Translations under genes and position numbers: made by a program
Source of the DNA: DATARH01 sp963705325
GTDB taxonomy: Bacteria > Pseudomonadota > Alphaproteobacteria > ATCC43930 > CGMCC-115725
Assembly: GCA_963705325.1 (NCBI GenBank)
Contig: OY970069.1
Span: forward strand, 5,456,001 to 5,520,000
Reading direction: 5' to 3'
Length of the DNA: 64,000 nt
The notes under the pieces: generated by a model
What the model saw: the letters and a program-made list of their open reading frames with translations, nothing else
Told to the model about the DNA's origin: nothing
Database searches by the model: none
Shown: positions 1 through 10,770 of the stretch, piece by piece
How the letters are laid out: each line of letters starts with the position of its first letter
How positions within the stretch are numbered: position 1 is the first letter of the stretch

Positions 1-1
1 C

Positions 2-715
2 GCCGGGCGCAGCGGCAACCCGCGCGGCTATGCCGCCTATGGCGTGCCGTACTCGGAAAGCCGCGAGCGGTTTTACGAGACCCTCGAAATTCTCAAGAAG
101 GCGTGGACCGAAGAGACCTTCTCGCACGAAGGCACGTATCACAGCTTCGATCAGGCCAAGGCGGTGCCGCGGCCCTATCAGCGGCCGCATCCGCCGATCC
201 GCATCGCCGGCGCGAGCGAGGATACCTTCCCGACCTTGGGCCGCCTCGGCTATCCGCTCTTCGTCTCGGTGCGCAGCGGCTCGCTTGTTGGATTGAAGCC
301 CGATCTCAAGGCCTATCGCGACGCCTGGGAGCAAGCCGGCAACCCCGGTAAGCCCGAAGTCTATCTGCGCCTGTCGATGCACTGTGGCGAGACCGACAAG
401 GAGGCTCAGGTAGAAGGCGAGCCGAGCATCATGGCGGGCTACAAGTCGCTGATCACCCGGCTCGAAGGCTCACCCAACGCGCGGCGCCGCGCCGAGGTCG
501 AAGAGGTGAAGCGCGCAACCTACGACGACGTCATCCGCGACAAGGTCATCGTCGGCGAGCCCGACACGGTGGTCGACCGCCTCAAGGAGCTCGAAGACGA
601 GCTCGGCATCGACGGCATCCTGTTCGAATTGAATTTCGGCGCGGCCATCCCAGCCGAGACGATGATGCGCTCGCTGAAACTGATCTGCCACGAGGTGATG
701 CCCAAGTTTCGCTAA
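2..715 (+). CDS. Luciferase-like (LLM class) flavin-dependent monooxygenase, 5'-truncated by window edge
   Basis: The reading frame is open from base 2 and the real start lies outside the window; about 237 C-terminal residues are visible. The sequence fits the C-terminal half of bacterial luciferase-like F420/FMN-dependent oxidoreductases: the RPYQRPHPPIRIAG segment is the usual strand after the variable insertion, and the end shows the VGEPDTVVDRLKEL motif common in these TIM-barrel enzymes. The substrate cannot be told from sequence. The stop codon TAA overlaps the stop of the convergent kinase gene by four bases (CTAA at 712-715). A second, unrelated-looking member of the superfamily lies at 11105-12088. 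Family assignment is secure; the reaction is not. Confidence 0.85.
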   Translation, partial: AGRSGNPRGYAAYGVPYSESRERFYETLEILKKAWTEETFSHEGTYHSFDQAKAVPRPYQRPHPPIRIAGASEDTFPTLGRLGYPLFVSVRSGSLVGLKPDLKAYRDAWEQAGNPGKPEVYLRLSMHCGETDKEAQVEGEPSIMAGYKSLITRLEGSPNARRRAEVEEVKRATYDDVIRDKVIVGEPDTVVDRLKELEDELGIDGILFELNFGAAIPAETMMRSLKLICHEVMPKFR

Positions 716-2655
716 GTCCCGCCGGCATCGGTCGAGGCCAGCTCCGCCAGGGCTTGGCTCAACTCGTTAAGCCGGTATGGTTTGCGCAGAATGTGAAAAT
801 CCGTGCGAGCATTGCGACCGGCGTCGCTAAATCCCGTGGTTAGCAGGATCGGCAGCTGGGGGTAACGTTGGCGCACTATTTTCGCCAAACCGAGCCCGTC
901 GATCCGCCCTGGCATGACGATATCGCTGAAGATCAGATCGATGCCGTTCTCGGCGAGCGCGTGGAGCGCGTCACCGGCGTCACGCACCCATTGGACCTCG
1001 TAGCCCAGCTGCTCAAAAAGGCCGATGGCGGCGCCGGCGACGTCCGGATTGTCCTCTACGATGAGCACAGTGCCGCCCTGCCCCGCCACCGCCGCCGCCT
1101 CTTCGGCGTCTCGGGCAGGCGGGTCCGACGCGCGCGGCAAAAACAGCGTGAGAGCCGTCCCGCGTCCGACCACGCTCTCGACCTTCACTGTCCCTCCTGC
1201 CTGGTGGACAAATCCGTATACCTGCGACAATCCCAGCCCGGTGCCCTTGCCAACTGGCTTGGTGGTGAAGAACGGCTCGAACACCTTGGGGAGGATGTCA
1301 CCGGGAATGCCGAGCCCGCTGTCCTCGATGCAGATCGCCACATAGTCGCCGGCCGCAATTTCCGCGTCGTCAGCGAGCCGCTCGTTCTTCGCGGTGATCG
1401 TCAGAGTGCCACCCTCGGGCATCGCGTCGCGAGCGTTGACGACAAGGTTGACCAGGCAGATTTCGAACTCGCCGATATCGACGACCACCGGCCAGACACC
1501 CGCGGGAACGTTAATGACGAAACTGATGCTGCGCCCCAGCCCGCTGGTGAGCACCTCGCGGATTGCATCGATCCGCTCCCGCACATCGATGGGCTGTGGG
1601 TTGACCCGGGCGCGCCGCGCGAAGGTCAGCAGCTGAGCAGTCAGAGTCGCGCCGCGCTCGGTCGCGTGCTCGATCGCCTGCACTGCCCGTATCCCGTTCG
1701 GATTGCTGGCAACGATCTTCTTCAGGGTCTGAATGTGGCCGCTGACGACCATCAGCAGATTGTTGAAATCGTGGGCGACGCCGCCGGTCAGCTGGCCGAG
1801 GGCGTCCATCTTTTGGGATTCGGCAAGCTGCTGCCGTACGCGTTCGAGCGCGATCTGGGCGTTGCGGCGCTCGGTGATGTCGCGGGTTACCTTCGCGAAC
1901 CCGATCAATTTGCCGTCGCTGTCGCGGACCGGATCGATGACGACGCTGGCCCAGAAATGGGTGCCGTCCTTGCGAACCCGCCAGCCTTCCTCCTCGAACC
2001 GGCCATTTTTGCGCACAGTCGCCAGCACCTGCTCCGGGCGTCCCATGGCGCGGTCCACCTCGGTATAGAAGCGCGAGAAATGCTGGCCGATGATTTCCTC
2101 AGCCTTGTAGCCGTTGATGCGCTCGCCGCCGGCGTTCCAGCTCGAGACGTAGCCCTCGGGGTCGAGCATGAACAAGGCATAATCGGTCACGTTATTGACC
2201 AGCATCTGAAACCGGCGCTCGCTCTCATGCAGCGCACTCGCCGCCGCTTGCCGCTCGGTGATGTCGCGGGTGACCTTGGCATAGCCGACCAGCTCGCCCG
2301 CGTCGTAGATCGGATTGATCGTCACCGAGGCCACGAACCGGCTACCATCCTTGCGAACGCGCCAGCCCTCGGCGGCGTATTTTTCGTCATGCAGGGCGAT
2401 CGCGAGCGCCTCGGCGGCCAAGCCGGCGGCGCGCTCCTCGGGCAGGTGGAACATGCTGAGATGGCGGCCGATTGCCTCATCGGCGGTAAAGCCGTAAATG
2501 CGCTCCGCACCGACGTTCCAATTGATGATGCGGCCTTCCGGATCGAGCATGAAGATCGCGTGATCGACGGCGCCCTCGACCAGCAAGCGGAAGCGGCGCT
2601 CGCTTTCGAACAGCTGGCGGGATCTTCTCTGCGGCGTCTCGCTGCGTCGGGCCAT
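712..2655 (-). CDS. Hybrid sensor histidine kinase, PAS-PAS-HisKA-HATPase-receiver
   Basis: The 647-residue protein has two PAS/PAC modules (about residues 20-135 and 145-265), each ending in a VTRDITER linker typical of PAC motifs. A dimerisation/phosphoacceptor segment follows with the phospho-His in GGVAHDFNNLL (about residue 290). Then comes a HATPase domain with N-box NLVVNARDAMPEGG, an FEPFFTTK motif and the GTGLGLSQVYGFV glycine loop, and last a C-terminal receiver with phospho-Asp in FSDIVMPG and Lys in LRKPY. No transmembrane segment is seen, so it is probably a cytoplasmic sensor. The FNNLL-type H-box and terminal receiver fit the large HWE-unlike hybrid class common in alphaproteobacteria. 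No response-regulator gene is adjacent. ATG start at 2655; the stop overlaps that of the convergent monooxygenase. The sensed signal is unknown. Confidence 0.93.
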   Translation of the reverse strand: MARRSETPQRRSRQLFESERRFRLLVEGAVDHAIFMLDPEGRIINWNVGAERIYGFTADEAIGRHLSMFHLPEERAAGLAAEALAIALHDEKYAAEGWRVRKDGSRFVASVTINPIYDAGELVGYAKVTRDITERQAAASALHESERRFQMLVNNVTDYALFMLDPEGYVSSWNAGGERINGYKAEEIIGQHFSRFYTEVDRAMGRPEQVLATVRKNGRFEEEGWRVRKDGTHFWASVVIDPVRDSDGKLIGFAKVTRDITERRNAQIALERVRQQLAESQKMDALGQLTGGVAHDFNNLLMVVSGHIQTLKKIVASNPNGIRAVQAIEHATERGATLTAQLLTFARRARVNPQPIDVRERIDAIREVLTSGLGRSISFVINVPAGVWPVVVDIGEFEICLVNLVVNARDAMPEGGTLTITAKNERLADDAEIAAGDYVAICIEDSGLGIPGDILPKVFEPFFTTKPVGKGTGLGLSQVYGFVHQAGGTVKVESVVGRGTALTLFLPRASDPPARDAEEAAAVAGQGGTVLIVEDNPDVAGAAIGLFEQLGYEVQWVRDAGDALHALAENGIDLIFSDIVMPGRIDGLGLAKIVRQRYPQLPILLTTGFSDAGRNARTDFHILRKPYRLNELSQALAELASTDAGGT

Positions 2656-2858
2656 GTTCCTTCGCCTCTAAACCCCAAAAAGCCCGGCTACGCAGAATCG
2701 TTCCGAGTATCTGCCCCTTATCGCCGTCAACAGTAGAACTTCCTCGTCGATCCGCTACCGCCCGGCAAACGTTCGCCGGGGTTTGCACTGAACGCAGCTC
2801 TTGTGCGAGCATTTCGCGAGAAGCGCCGGCCCAGGGCGCACTCACGGGGAGGATCGGC

Positions 2859-3548
2859 ATGCGATTTCCAGGACTATTGATGGCTTGCGCCGTACTCGCC
2901 GCGGGTCTCGCGCAGCCTGCTGCGGCGCAGGCGCCGGCGGCGCCCGGGGTCTATGTCGTCACCTATTTTGATGTCGACCCGTCGGCCGTGCGCAAGGCCG
3001 ACGGTCTGCTCCGTCAATTTGCCGCCGCGACGCGCAAGGAAGACGGCAACGGCGAATTGACGTTGCTGCGCGAAATCGGCCGCCCCGGCCACTTCGCCAT
3101 CGTCGAGGCGTGGCGCGACAAGGCCGCGCTCGACGCGCACGGTGCGGCGATGAAGGCGCTCGGCGACAAGCTGCAGCCGATGCTGGCGAGCCCGTTCGAC
3201 GCGCGCCCGTTTCTGCCGCTGGCCGTCGCCGCGCCGCAGCCCAACGCCGACCTCAGCGGCGCCGTCTGGGTGCTGACCCATATCGACGTCTTCCCGGCCG
3301 GTAAGGACGAGGTCGCCGTGATGGTCAAGCAACTTGTCGACGACAGCCGCAAGGACGCCGGTGTGCAGCGCTTTGATGCGATCGTGTGGGATGGCCATGC
3401 CAACCACTTCCACCTGATCGAGGCGTGGAGCAACCGCGCCACGCGCCAGGCGCATGCGCTCGCCGACCACACCAGGCAATTCCGCGCCAAACTCGTCCCG
3501 TTCGAAGGCGGTCTCTATGACGAGCGGCTCTACGAGGTGGTCAAGTAA
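2859..3548 (+). CDS. Secreted protein with two antibiotic-biosynthesis-monooxygenase (ABM)-like domains
   Basis: 229 residues, beginning with a clear signal peptide (hydrophobic MACAVLAAGLAQPAAAQA, cleavage near residue 24). The mature part looks like a tandem duplication of the ABM dimeric alpha-beta-barrel fold. The first unit (about 30-120) has YVVTYFDV...FAIVEAWRDKAALDAH and the second (about 130-228) VWVLTHIDVF...FHLIEAWSNRATRQAH. The repeated xxEAW(R/S)xxxxxxAH signature is the usual ABM helix. ABM proteins are cofactor-free monooxygenases or ligand-binding proteins; export of a fused pseudo-dimer is less usual, and I cannot name a substrate. The start ATG is preceded by GGGGAGG at good spacing. 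Confidence 0.82.
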   Translation: MRFPGLLMACAVLAAGLAQPAAAQAPAAPGVYVVTYFDVDPSAVRKADGLLRQFAAATRKEDGNGELTLLREIGRPGHFAIVEAWRDKAALDAHGAAMKALGDKLQPMLASPFDARPFLPLAVAAPQPNADLSGAVWVLTHIDVFPAGKDEVAVMVKQLVDDSRKDAGVQRFDAIVWDGHANHFHLIEAWSNRATRQAHALADHTRQFRAKLVPFEGGLYDERLYEVVK

Positions 3549-3551
3549 AGG

Positions 3552-3962
3552 CTAGTCCACCGCCGCGATCATCTCGATCTCGACCATCGCCTCGGGCTGG
3601 GCCAAGCCGCTGATCCGGATCGTCGTGCTGGTGGGGATGGCGACCCCGAAATAGCGCATGCGGATATCGCGGCACTGCGAGAACGCATCGTAATCGGTGA
3701 CGAAGGTGTTGGTCTTGATCACGTCGGCCCAGGTCGCGCCGGCTGCCTTCAGGCAAGCGTCGAGGTTCTTGAAGGTCTGCTCCATCTGCGGACGCATGCC
3801 GCCGCCGACGATGTTGCCGCTGGCGTCGCGGCCAAGCTGGCCGGCGATGAAGATCAGCTTGCCGGAACCCGACACGGTGACGACGTGCGAATAGGCCGCC
3901 TTACCCTCCTGCATCCTCACATCCAAGCCCGGTGGCTGGAACCGTTCGATCTTCAAGGCCAT
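3552..3962 (-). CDS. RidA/YjgF/YER057c/UK114 family protein
   Basis: 136 residues with the family's compact fold: LIFIAGQLGRDASGN near the N-terminal third, MEQTFKNLDACLKAAGATWADVIKTNTFVTD in the middle and the signature AxVEIEMIAAVD at the C-terminus. Archetypal RidA hydrolyses reactive enamine/imine intermediates using an Arg in the IRSxV-like strand. Here that strand reads TTIRISGLAQPEAMVEIEMIA, and the Arg is not at the canonical place, so this is more likely one of the non-archetypal Rid subgroups, whose roles are mostly unknown. The start ATG is preceded by a good GGGGAGAG site. The gene is convergent with the ABM gene, 3 bp between stops. Confidence 0.87.
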   Translation of the reverse strand: MALKIERFQPPGLDVRMQEGKAAYSHVVTVSGSGKLIFIAGQLGRDASGNIVGGGMRPQMEQTFKNLDACLKAAGATWADVIKTNTFVTDYDAFSQCRDIRMRYFGVAIPTSTTIRISGLAQPEAMVEIEMIAAVD

Positions 3963-4033
3963 CTCCGCTCTCCCCGATGAGGTGCGATGCGGCTAGCATC
4001 GCGTCATTCCATTTAAGCCCGAGGCAATAGGTC

Positions 4034-4855
4034 ATGGCTATCGAGACCGACGTCGCATCGCATTACGGCAATGCCGATATCGCCGAGCGCATCCTCGCCG
4101 CGCTGAAGGCCGCAAACCAGCCGGTGACGGTCGACGCACTGTCGGTGCTCGATCATTTCCACGGCCGCGGCATCGTCGCCACCAAGGAGCTGGTGCAGCT
4201 GCTGAAACCGCTGCCGGGCGAGCATCTGCTCGATATCGGCTCCGGGATTGGCGGCCCGGCGCGGTGGATCGCGGCCAAGTGCGATGTCCATGTTACCGGC
4301 ATCGACCTGACCCCGGAATTCTGCGCCGCGGCGGAAGCACTCAATCGACTCACCGGGCTCGCGGATCGGGTGACGATCAAGAACGGCAGCGCCCTCGCCC
4401 TGCCCGTCCCCGACAACACGTTCGACCGCGCCTATTCACAGAACGTCATCATGAACATCGCCGACAAGCGTCAATTCTACCGCGAGGCCTTCCGGGTACT
4501 GAAGGCCGGCGGCATGCTGGCGCTGTCCAACCTGTGCGCCGGAAACGGCGAGGCGCTGATCTACCCGGTGCCGTGGGCCGAGAGCGCCGCGACAAGCTTT
4601 CTGGCGACGCCGGCAGAGATGGAAGCGGACCTTCGCGCCTCCGGGTTCGAGATCGTCTCGTTGCGCGATACCACCAAGGATGTCGAGCCGGCTACCCAGC
4701 GCAACCGCGAGCGGCTGGAAAGCGAGGGGTTGGCGCCGCTCGGCACGCATCTGATCCTCGGCGAGCGGCTGCGGCAGATGCAGATCAATTCGAGCCTCAA
4801 CCTCGAACAGGGCCGGGTCGCGACGGTCGAGGCACTGCTCCGCAAGCCACGCTAG
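4034..4855 (+). CDS. Class I SAM-dependent methyltransferase
   Basis: 273 residues. Motif I LLDIGSGIGGPARWIA (about residues 70-85) binds S-adenosylmethionine. It is followed by VTGIDLTPEF (acidic end of strand 2), the FDRAYSQNVIMNI motif, and FREAFRVLKAGGMLALS, the usual post-II segment of Methyltransf_11 proteins. The N-terminal HYGNADIAERILAAL segment and C-terminal cap resemble the ubiquinone/sterol-like or small-molecule methyltransferases. The acceptor is not deducible. ATG start with GAGG upstream. It stands alone between the divergently oriented ridA-like gene and a kinase gene. Confidence 0.88.
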   Translation: MAIETDVASHYGNADIAERILAALKAANQPVTVDALSVLDHFHGRGIVATKELVQLLKPLPGEHLLDIGSGIGGPARWIAAKCDVHVTGIDLTPEFCAAAEALNRLTGLADRVTIKNGSALALPVPDNTFDRAYSQNVIMNIADKRQFYREAFRVLKAGGMLALSNLCAGNGEALIYPVPWAESAATSFLATPAEMEADLRASGFEIVSLRDTTKDVEPATQRNRERLESEGLAPLGTHLILGERLRQMQINSSLNLEQGRVATVEALLRKPR

Positions 4856-4951
4856 GCCGACGCGCAAGCCACAAATCGGACGGCTTTACGCTTATTCAAC
4901 CAAGTGGGCGGCAATCTCGCTTCTGGGACGAAAGGCGTATGAGGATCCGCG

Positions 4952-6327
<1,376 letters not shown>

Positions 6328-6331
<4 letters not shown>

Positions 6332-7599
6332 GCCTGGACGCGCCGAACCGGCGGTCGGCGCAGCGCCCAGAACGCGACGACGCCGCACAAATACGAAACG
6401 ATCGACAGGATGAAGGCGAGCTTGTAGCTCCCCGACAGGTCAAAGATCGCGCCGGCACCCCACGAACCGACCGCCGCGCCCAAACCGCTGCCGATGGTGA
6501 TGACCCCGAGGATCGTGCCCAATTGCGCGCCGGGGAAGAGATCGGCGGTCTTGGCGGTGATCGCCGGGCCGCGCGCGCCCCAGGTCAGCCCGAACAGGCA
6601 CGCGTGCAACCACAGCAGCAAATGTTGGCTCGAATTGGTGATGAGCAGCGCGCAGACGACGCCGACGATGGAAAACCCGTAGGCCATGATCGCCGACACC
6701 TCGCGGCCGATATAATCGGAGAGAGTGCCGGTGACGATCGTGCCGAACACCGCCAGAAACGCCCCCATGCCGAGCACCTCGGCGGCATAGAGCCTGTCGA
6801 AGCCGCGATCGACGGCAAAGGCGAGCTGGTGCAGCGAGACGAAAAAACTGCCGAGCCCGGTAAACAGGTACACCGCGAACAGCAGCCAGAAATGGGGCGT
6901 GCGCATCGCCTCGTCCAGGGTCCAGCCGCCGCGCGGCGCAATCGCCGGTGACGACATCGGCACGTCCTCGCCGCCCGGATCGCGATCGGCGGCGGCGCGC
7001 GACGGGTCGGCCCGGCGGAACCAGGCGGCGAGCGGAAACACCAAGGCAGCCATGAACGCCGCCTGCACCAGGTAGCTGGTGCGCCAGCCAATCGTCGAGA
7101 TCATGTACTGCACGGTCGGCGCCGACACCGCGCGGGCGAACCCGTTCGCCGACTGCACGATCGAGATCGCCATGCCGCGCTGGCGCACGAAGACTCGCGA
7201 GAGCAGCGGCACGAAGACGACAAGTCCAAGGCAATTCGCCCCGAAGGTCATCACCACCCCATAAAGCGCGACGATCTGCCAGAGACGGACGACAAAGGCG
7301 CTGCCGGCGAGCCCCAGCACCAGGAGACCACCGCCGAGTAGCAACAGGCGCCGCGGGCCCAGCCGGTCGACCAGCGTACCCACGAGCGGCGAACTCGCCC
7401 CAGCCACCAGCTGCGACACCGAATAGGCGATCGAGGTCTCGCCACGGCTCCAACCGAATTCCTCGATGAAGGCGATTAGGAAAACCGCGTAGGAATGCAT
7501 CAGCCCGGCGCCGATGGTGAACGCGCTAAAGGCGGCGGCGAGAATCAGCCAGCTCTGGCGGGGAACGCGAGAGGCGGAAACCCCGCCGGGCATGCTCAT
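6328..7599 (-). CDS. MFS transporter, monocarboxylate/oxalate-formate antiporter-like
   Basis: 423 residues with twelve predicted membrane helices in two six-helix halves separated by a charged loop (about 195-225). The MFS motif A variant GTLVDRLGPRRLLLLGG follows helix 2, and a second copy, GTLSDYIGREV, lies in the second half. The opening (SWLILAAAFSAFTIGAGLMHSYAVFL) and EEFGWSRGETS strongly resemble the OFA/monocarboxylate porter branch that imports organic acids. The substrate is inferred only at this level. ATG at 7599; a second ATG two codons later is equally possible. It shares overlapping stop codons with the kinase downstream of it. Confidence 0.88.
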
Positions 7600-7650
7600 C
7601 CGACGATTGTAGGCATGTCCGGCGGCGTGCCGCTGCGCGTATTTGGCGCT

Positions 7651-8112
7651 TCAGATAATCCGCGCCGGACCGGTCATATCGATATGCGGGATGCCGCCAT
7701 CGTCATAGGGCGCCGAGATCGTCGTAAATCCGAGGCTTTGGTAGAACGGCTCGAGGTAGGTCTGCGCGCTGAGCCCCAGATCGCGATGCGGATAGACCTC
7801 CGCGGCGCGCTGCATCGCCGCCTCCATCATCACCCGCGCCAACCCGTGCCCTCGCTCGCCGGCGGCGACCGCGACGCGGCCGATCCGCACCAGCGGATCG
7901 GGCTCGATCAGCCGCAGGCAGCCGATCAGCGCATCGCCCCGGCGCACGAGCAGGTGCTCAGCTCGCGCATCGCGACCGTCCAGGTCGGCATAGGGCGAGG
8001 CCTGCTCGACGACAAAGATCGCCTGGCGGAATTGCAGCAGCTCGTACAACTGGGGCGCTGTAAAGTCTATCCAGCGGCGCCATTCGAAGCTGATCTCGTC
8101 GGTAATCTTCAC
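7651..8112 (-). CDS. elaA: ElaA-type GNAT N-acetyltransferase
   Basis: 153 residues. The N-terminal LYELLQFRQAIFVVEQASPYADLDGRD block is the hallmark of the ElaA branch of GNAT proteins. It is followed by the acetyl-CoA pyrophosphate-binding region IGRVAVAAGERGHGLARVMMEAAM, with Q/R-x-x-G-x-A-like spacing, and the C-terminal YLEPFYQSLGF strand. The start is GTG at 8112; the gene is divergent from the phosphonoacetate hydrolase-like gene 61 bp away, so the two may share a promoter region. The acceptor is unknown: ElaA proteins are widely conserved but not functionally defined. Confidence 0.85.
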   Translation of the reverse strand: MKITDEISFEWRRWIDFTAPQLYELLQFRQAIFVVEQASPYADLDGRDARAEHLLVRRGDALIGCLRLIEPDPLVRIGRVAVAAGERGHGLARVMMEAAMQRAAEVYPHRDLGLSAQTYLEPFYQSLGFTTISAPYDDGGIPHIDMTGPARII

Positions 8113-8173
8113 GCTAGCGCCGCCGTTTATCTTTTATACTCCTGGCTCCGATCCTGCCGCGAAGGCGCTTCGA

Positions 8174-9422
8174 ATGGAACAGATCGCTCTCAACGGCCGC
8201 GCCTACCGCCGCCCAAGCCGGCCGATCGCAGTGATCTGTGCCGATGGCTGCGATCCGGCTTATCTCGAAGCGGGCCTCAAGGCGGGGGTATTGCCGGCCA
8301 TCGCCGCCTCCCGCGAAACCGGCTTTTTCGGCGTTGCCGAGGCGGCGATGCCGACCTTTACCAATCCCAACAACGTCTCGATCGTCACTGGCGTCACGCC
8401 GGCCGAGCACGGCATCTCCGGCAATTTCGCGCTCGACCGGGAGACCGGCGCCGAGGTGATGATGACCGACCCGGCGATGCTGCGCGCGCCGACGCTGCTC
8501 GCGGCGATGTCGCAGGCCGGCGTGGCGGTTGCAGCGATCACCGCCAAGGACAAGCTGCGCCGGATGCTGGGCCACGACATGAAGGGCATCTGCTTTTCGT
8601 CGGAATTCGCCGACCGCTGCACCATCGACGAGCACGGGATAGGCGAGGTCGAGGCGCTGGTCGGACGGAAAAAGCCCGACATGTACTCCGCCGATCTGTC
8701 GCTCTTCGTGCTCGATGCCGGGATCAGGCTGGTCGAGCACGGCCGCGCCGAACTCCTCTATTTGTCGCTGTCCGACTACGTGCAGCACGGCCACGCCCCC
8801 GACGAGCCGGAGGCGCTGGCGTTTCACCAGGAGCTCGACCGGCGCGTCGCGCGCCTCATCGAACTTGGCTGCGTCGTCGGGGTCACCGCCGACCACGGGA
8901 TGAACGACAAGGCGCTTCCCGACGGCAGCCCGCATGTCATCTTTCTGGAGGACGTGCTCAACCACCGGTTTGGCGCCGGCGCGGTGCGGGTGATCTGTCC
9001 GATCACCGACCCGTTCGTGCGCCATCACGGCGCGCTCGGCTCGTTCGTCCGGGTCTACGCCAAGACCGGCGTCGCGCCGGCCGAGCTGGCGCGCGCGGTG
9101 CGCGGCCTGCCCGGCATCGACCAAGTGCTCGACCGCGGCCGCCGCCGCGGCCGAATACGAGCTACCTTACGACCGCGAGGCCGATCTCGTCGTCACCGGC
9201 GACGCCAACACCGTGCTCGGCGCGACGGTCGCCGAGCACGATCTCGCCGGGCTGGCCGGACACCGCTTGCGCTCGCATGGCGGGCGCGGCGAACAACGCG
9301 TGCCGTTCCTGTTGTCACATCCGCTCAACGCCGAATACCGCGACAAGGCCCAAGGGAAACAGCCCACGCGGTTACGCAATTTCGATATCTTCGACTTCGC
9401 GCTCAACGGGGTGACGCCATGA
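8174..9422 (+). CDS. phnA: Phosphonoacetate hydrolase-like alkaline phosphatase superfamily enzyme, apparent +1 frameshift
   Basis: PhnA cleaves the C-P bond of phosphonoacetate to acetate and phosphate using two zinc ions. Visible catalytic parts: ICADGCDPAYL (metal Asp), nucleophile Thr in MPTFTNPNNVSIVTG, LSDYVQHGHAP (Asp and His ligands), TADHGMNDK (Asp-His pair) and a late RSHGG His. The last part lies in a different frame. Homology runs in the first frame to about 9136 (GIDQVLDR) and resumes after skipping one base (AAAAAEYELPYDREADLV) to a stop at 9420-9422. Joined, it is about 415 residues, a normal family length. The shift sits in a CG-rich run (gaccgcggccgccgcc), so a sequencing or assembly error is as likely as a real mutation. 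ATG start. It overlaps the next gene by four bases. Confidence 0.8.
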
Positions 9423-10697
9423 AAGGCGACAAGCGGGCGGTCATCGTCATTTGCGACAGCCTGCGCCGCGACCTGATCGGCGAACGGGACACGCCGTTCC
9501 TGGTCGAGCTGTCGGCGCGCGCCACCGCCTTCGCCGCGCATCGCAGCGTGTTCCCGTCGACGACGCGCGCGTCGAGTGCCTCGATCGCCACCGGCTGTCT
9601 GCCGGCGCGGCATGGGCTTTACGGCAACACCCAGGCGCTCGACGAGGGCGAAGGCCTGGTCTGCCGCAACGCCGGGTCGCCCGATTTCCGCGAGCGCATG
9701 CGCCGCGCCACCGGCCGCACCCTGCACGTGCCGACGCTGGCCGAGCGGCTGCGCTGGCACAACGAGGTGGCGATCGTCTGCTCAAACGTGTCGCCCGGCG
9801 CCGCCTATTTCCAGGACCCGGACGGGCACGGCACCGTCTACCATTCGGCCGGCAGCTATGGTCCGGGCGCGACGCCCGATCGACGACCCGGCGAGCGCCG
9901 GCCTCAAGAAGGGCATCGCCGGCGACCAGGCGATGACCGACCGGTTCTGCGCCGAGATCGTCGAGGGCCGCGCCCCCGCGCTGGCGTTGATGTGGCTCTC
10001 CGAGCCCGACTATACCGGCCACCATTCGCCGCTCGGCTCGCCGCAGCACCGCGCCGCGATTGCCGCCGCCGACCGCTGCGTGCGCCAGGTGTTCGAGACC
10101 GTGCGCCGGCTCGATCCGACGGGCGAGGACATCTTGTTCCTCACCGGCTCCGATCACGGCATGGAGACGGTGTCGGAGGCGATTGACCTCAACGAGATAC
10201 TGATCGCCGCCGGGCTCAAGGAAGCGCCGCAATCGCGCGATGTCGTCGTCGCGCCGCAGGGCACCTCGGCGACGATCTTCTTCAGCGAGGCGGCGCGAAA
10301 CCGGGTTGCCGCGACCGCGGAGTTCCTCGCACGAGAGAACTGGGCGGGGCGGGTCGTCGCCGGGCCCGGGCTCGCCGAAATCGGGCTGCCGACCGACGGC
10401 GCGCTGCAAGTCGCGGTGGCGATGGCGACCGACGACCGGGTCAACCCGCACGGGGTCGCCGGCTATGCGCCCATCGTCTTCAACCCCGAAGACAGCGAAA
10501 GCAAGATCGGCTTCGGCCAGCATGGCGGGCTCGGCGCCAACGAGCAGCGCCCGTTCCTGATCGCCGAGGGCGGCGGGTTTGGACGGCGGGTCGAGACGCG
10601 GCCGAGCGGCCTCATCGACATTGCGCCGACGGTGTTGCGCCACCTGCGCATGGACCACGACGACACGGACGGGCAGGCGCTGCCGCTATCGGCATAG
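9419..10697 (+). CDS. Nucleotide pyrophosphatase/phosphodiesterase-like hydrolase (alkaline phosphatase superfamily), apparent +1 frameshift
   Basis: The N-terminal part shows ICDSLRRDL (first metal Asp) and nucleophile Thr in VFPSTTRASSASIATGCLPARHG. The C-terminal part, one frame over, shows WLSEPDYTGHHSPLGS (Asp, His ligands), GSDHGME (Asp-His pair) and the late GFGQHGGLG His. The frames join if one G at about 9878 is skipped (GPGATP then IDDPASAGLKK), giving about 425 residues. The enzyme probably hydrolyses phosphodiesters or related phosphorus substrates; the exact one is unknown. ATGA-type overlap with the upstream phnA-like gene implies one transcript and perhaps joint phosphorus scavenging. 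No phosphonate transporter is nearby. Confidence 0.78.
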
Positions 10698-10746
10698 CTA
10701 GGAGCGGTTCATTTGACTGTTGCGCAAGCCGCTATCGTCAGTCAAT

Positions 10747-10765
10747 ATCGACATTCGATTATAAC
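10747..10765 (+). promoter_or_regulatory. Candidate operator/promoter of the padR-type gene
   Basis: A perfect 5-bp inverted repeat, ATCGA-CAT-TCGAT, spans 10747-10759 and runs into TATAAC (10760-10765), which looks like a -10 element. The start ATG at 10771 has no Shine-Dalgarno sequence, and a transcript from this -10 would begin almost at the ATG. PadR proteins usually autoregulate at a palindrome near their own start. Position and symmetry support an operator; there is no convincing -35. Confidence 0.35.
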
Positions 10766-10770
10766 GCTCC

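Noticed and set aside
868..2736. Long plus-strand open frame (622 codons) opposite the hybrid kinase
   Set aside because: It is a shadow of the GC-rich kinase gene: no recognisable domain, and the opposite strand has a complete PAS-HisKA-HATPase-REC protein.
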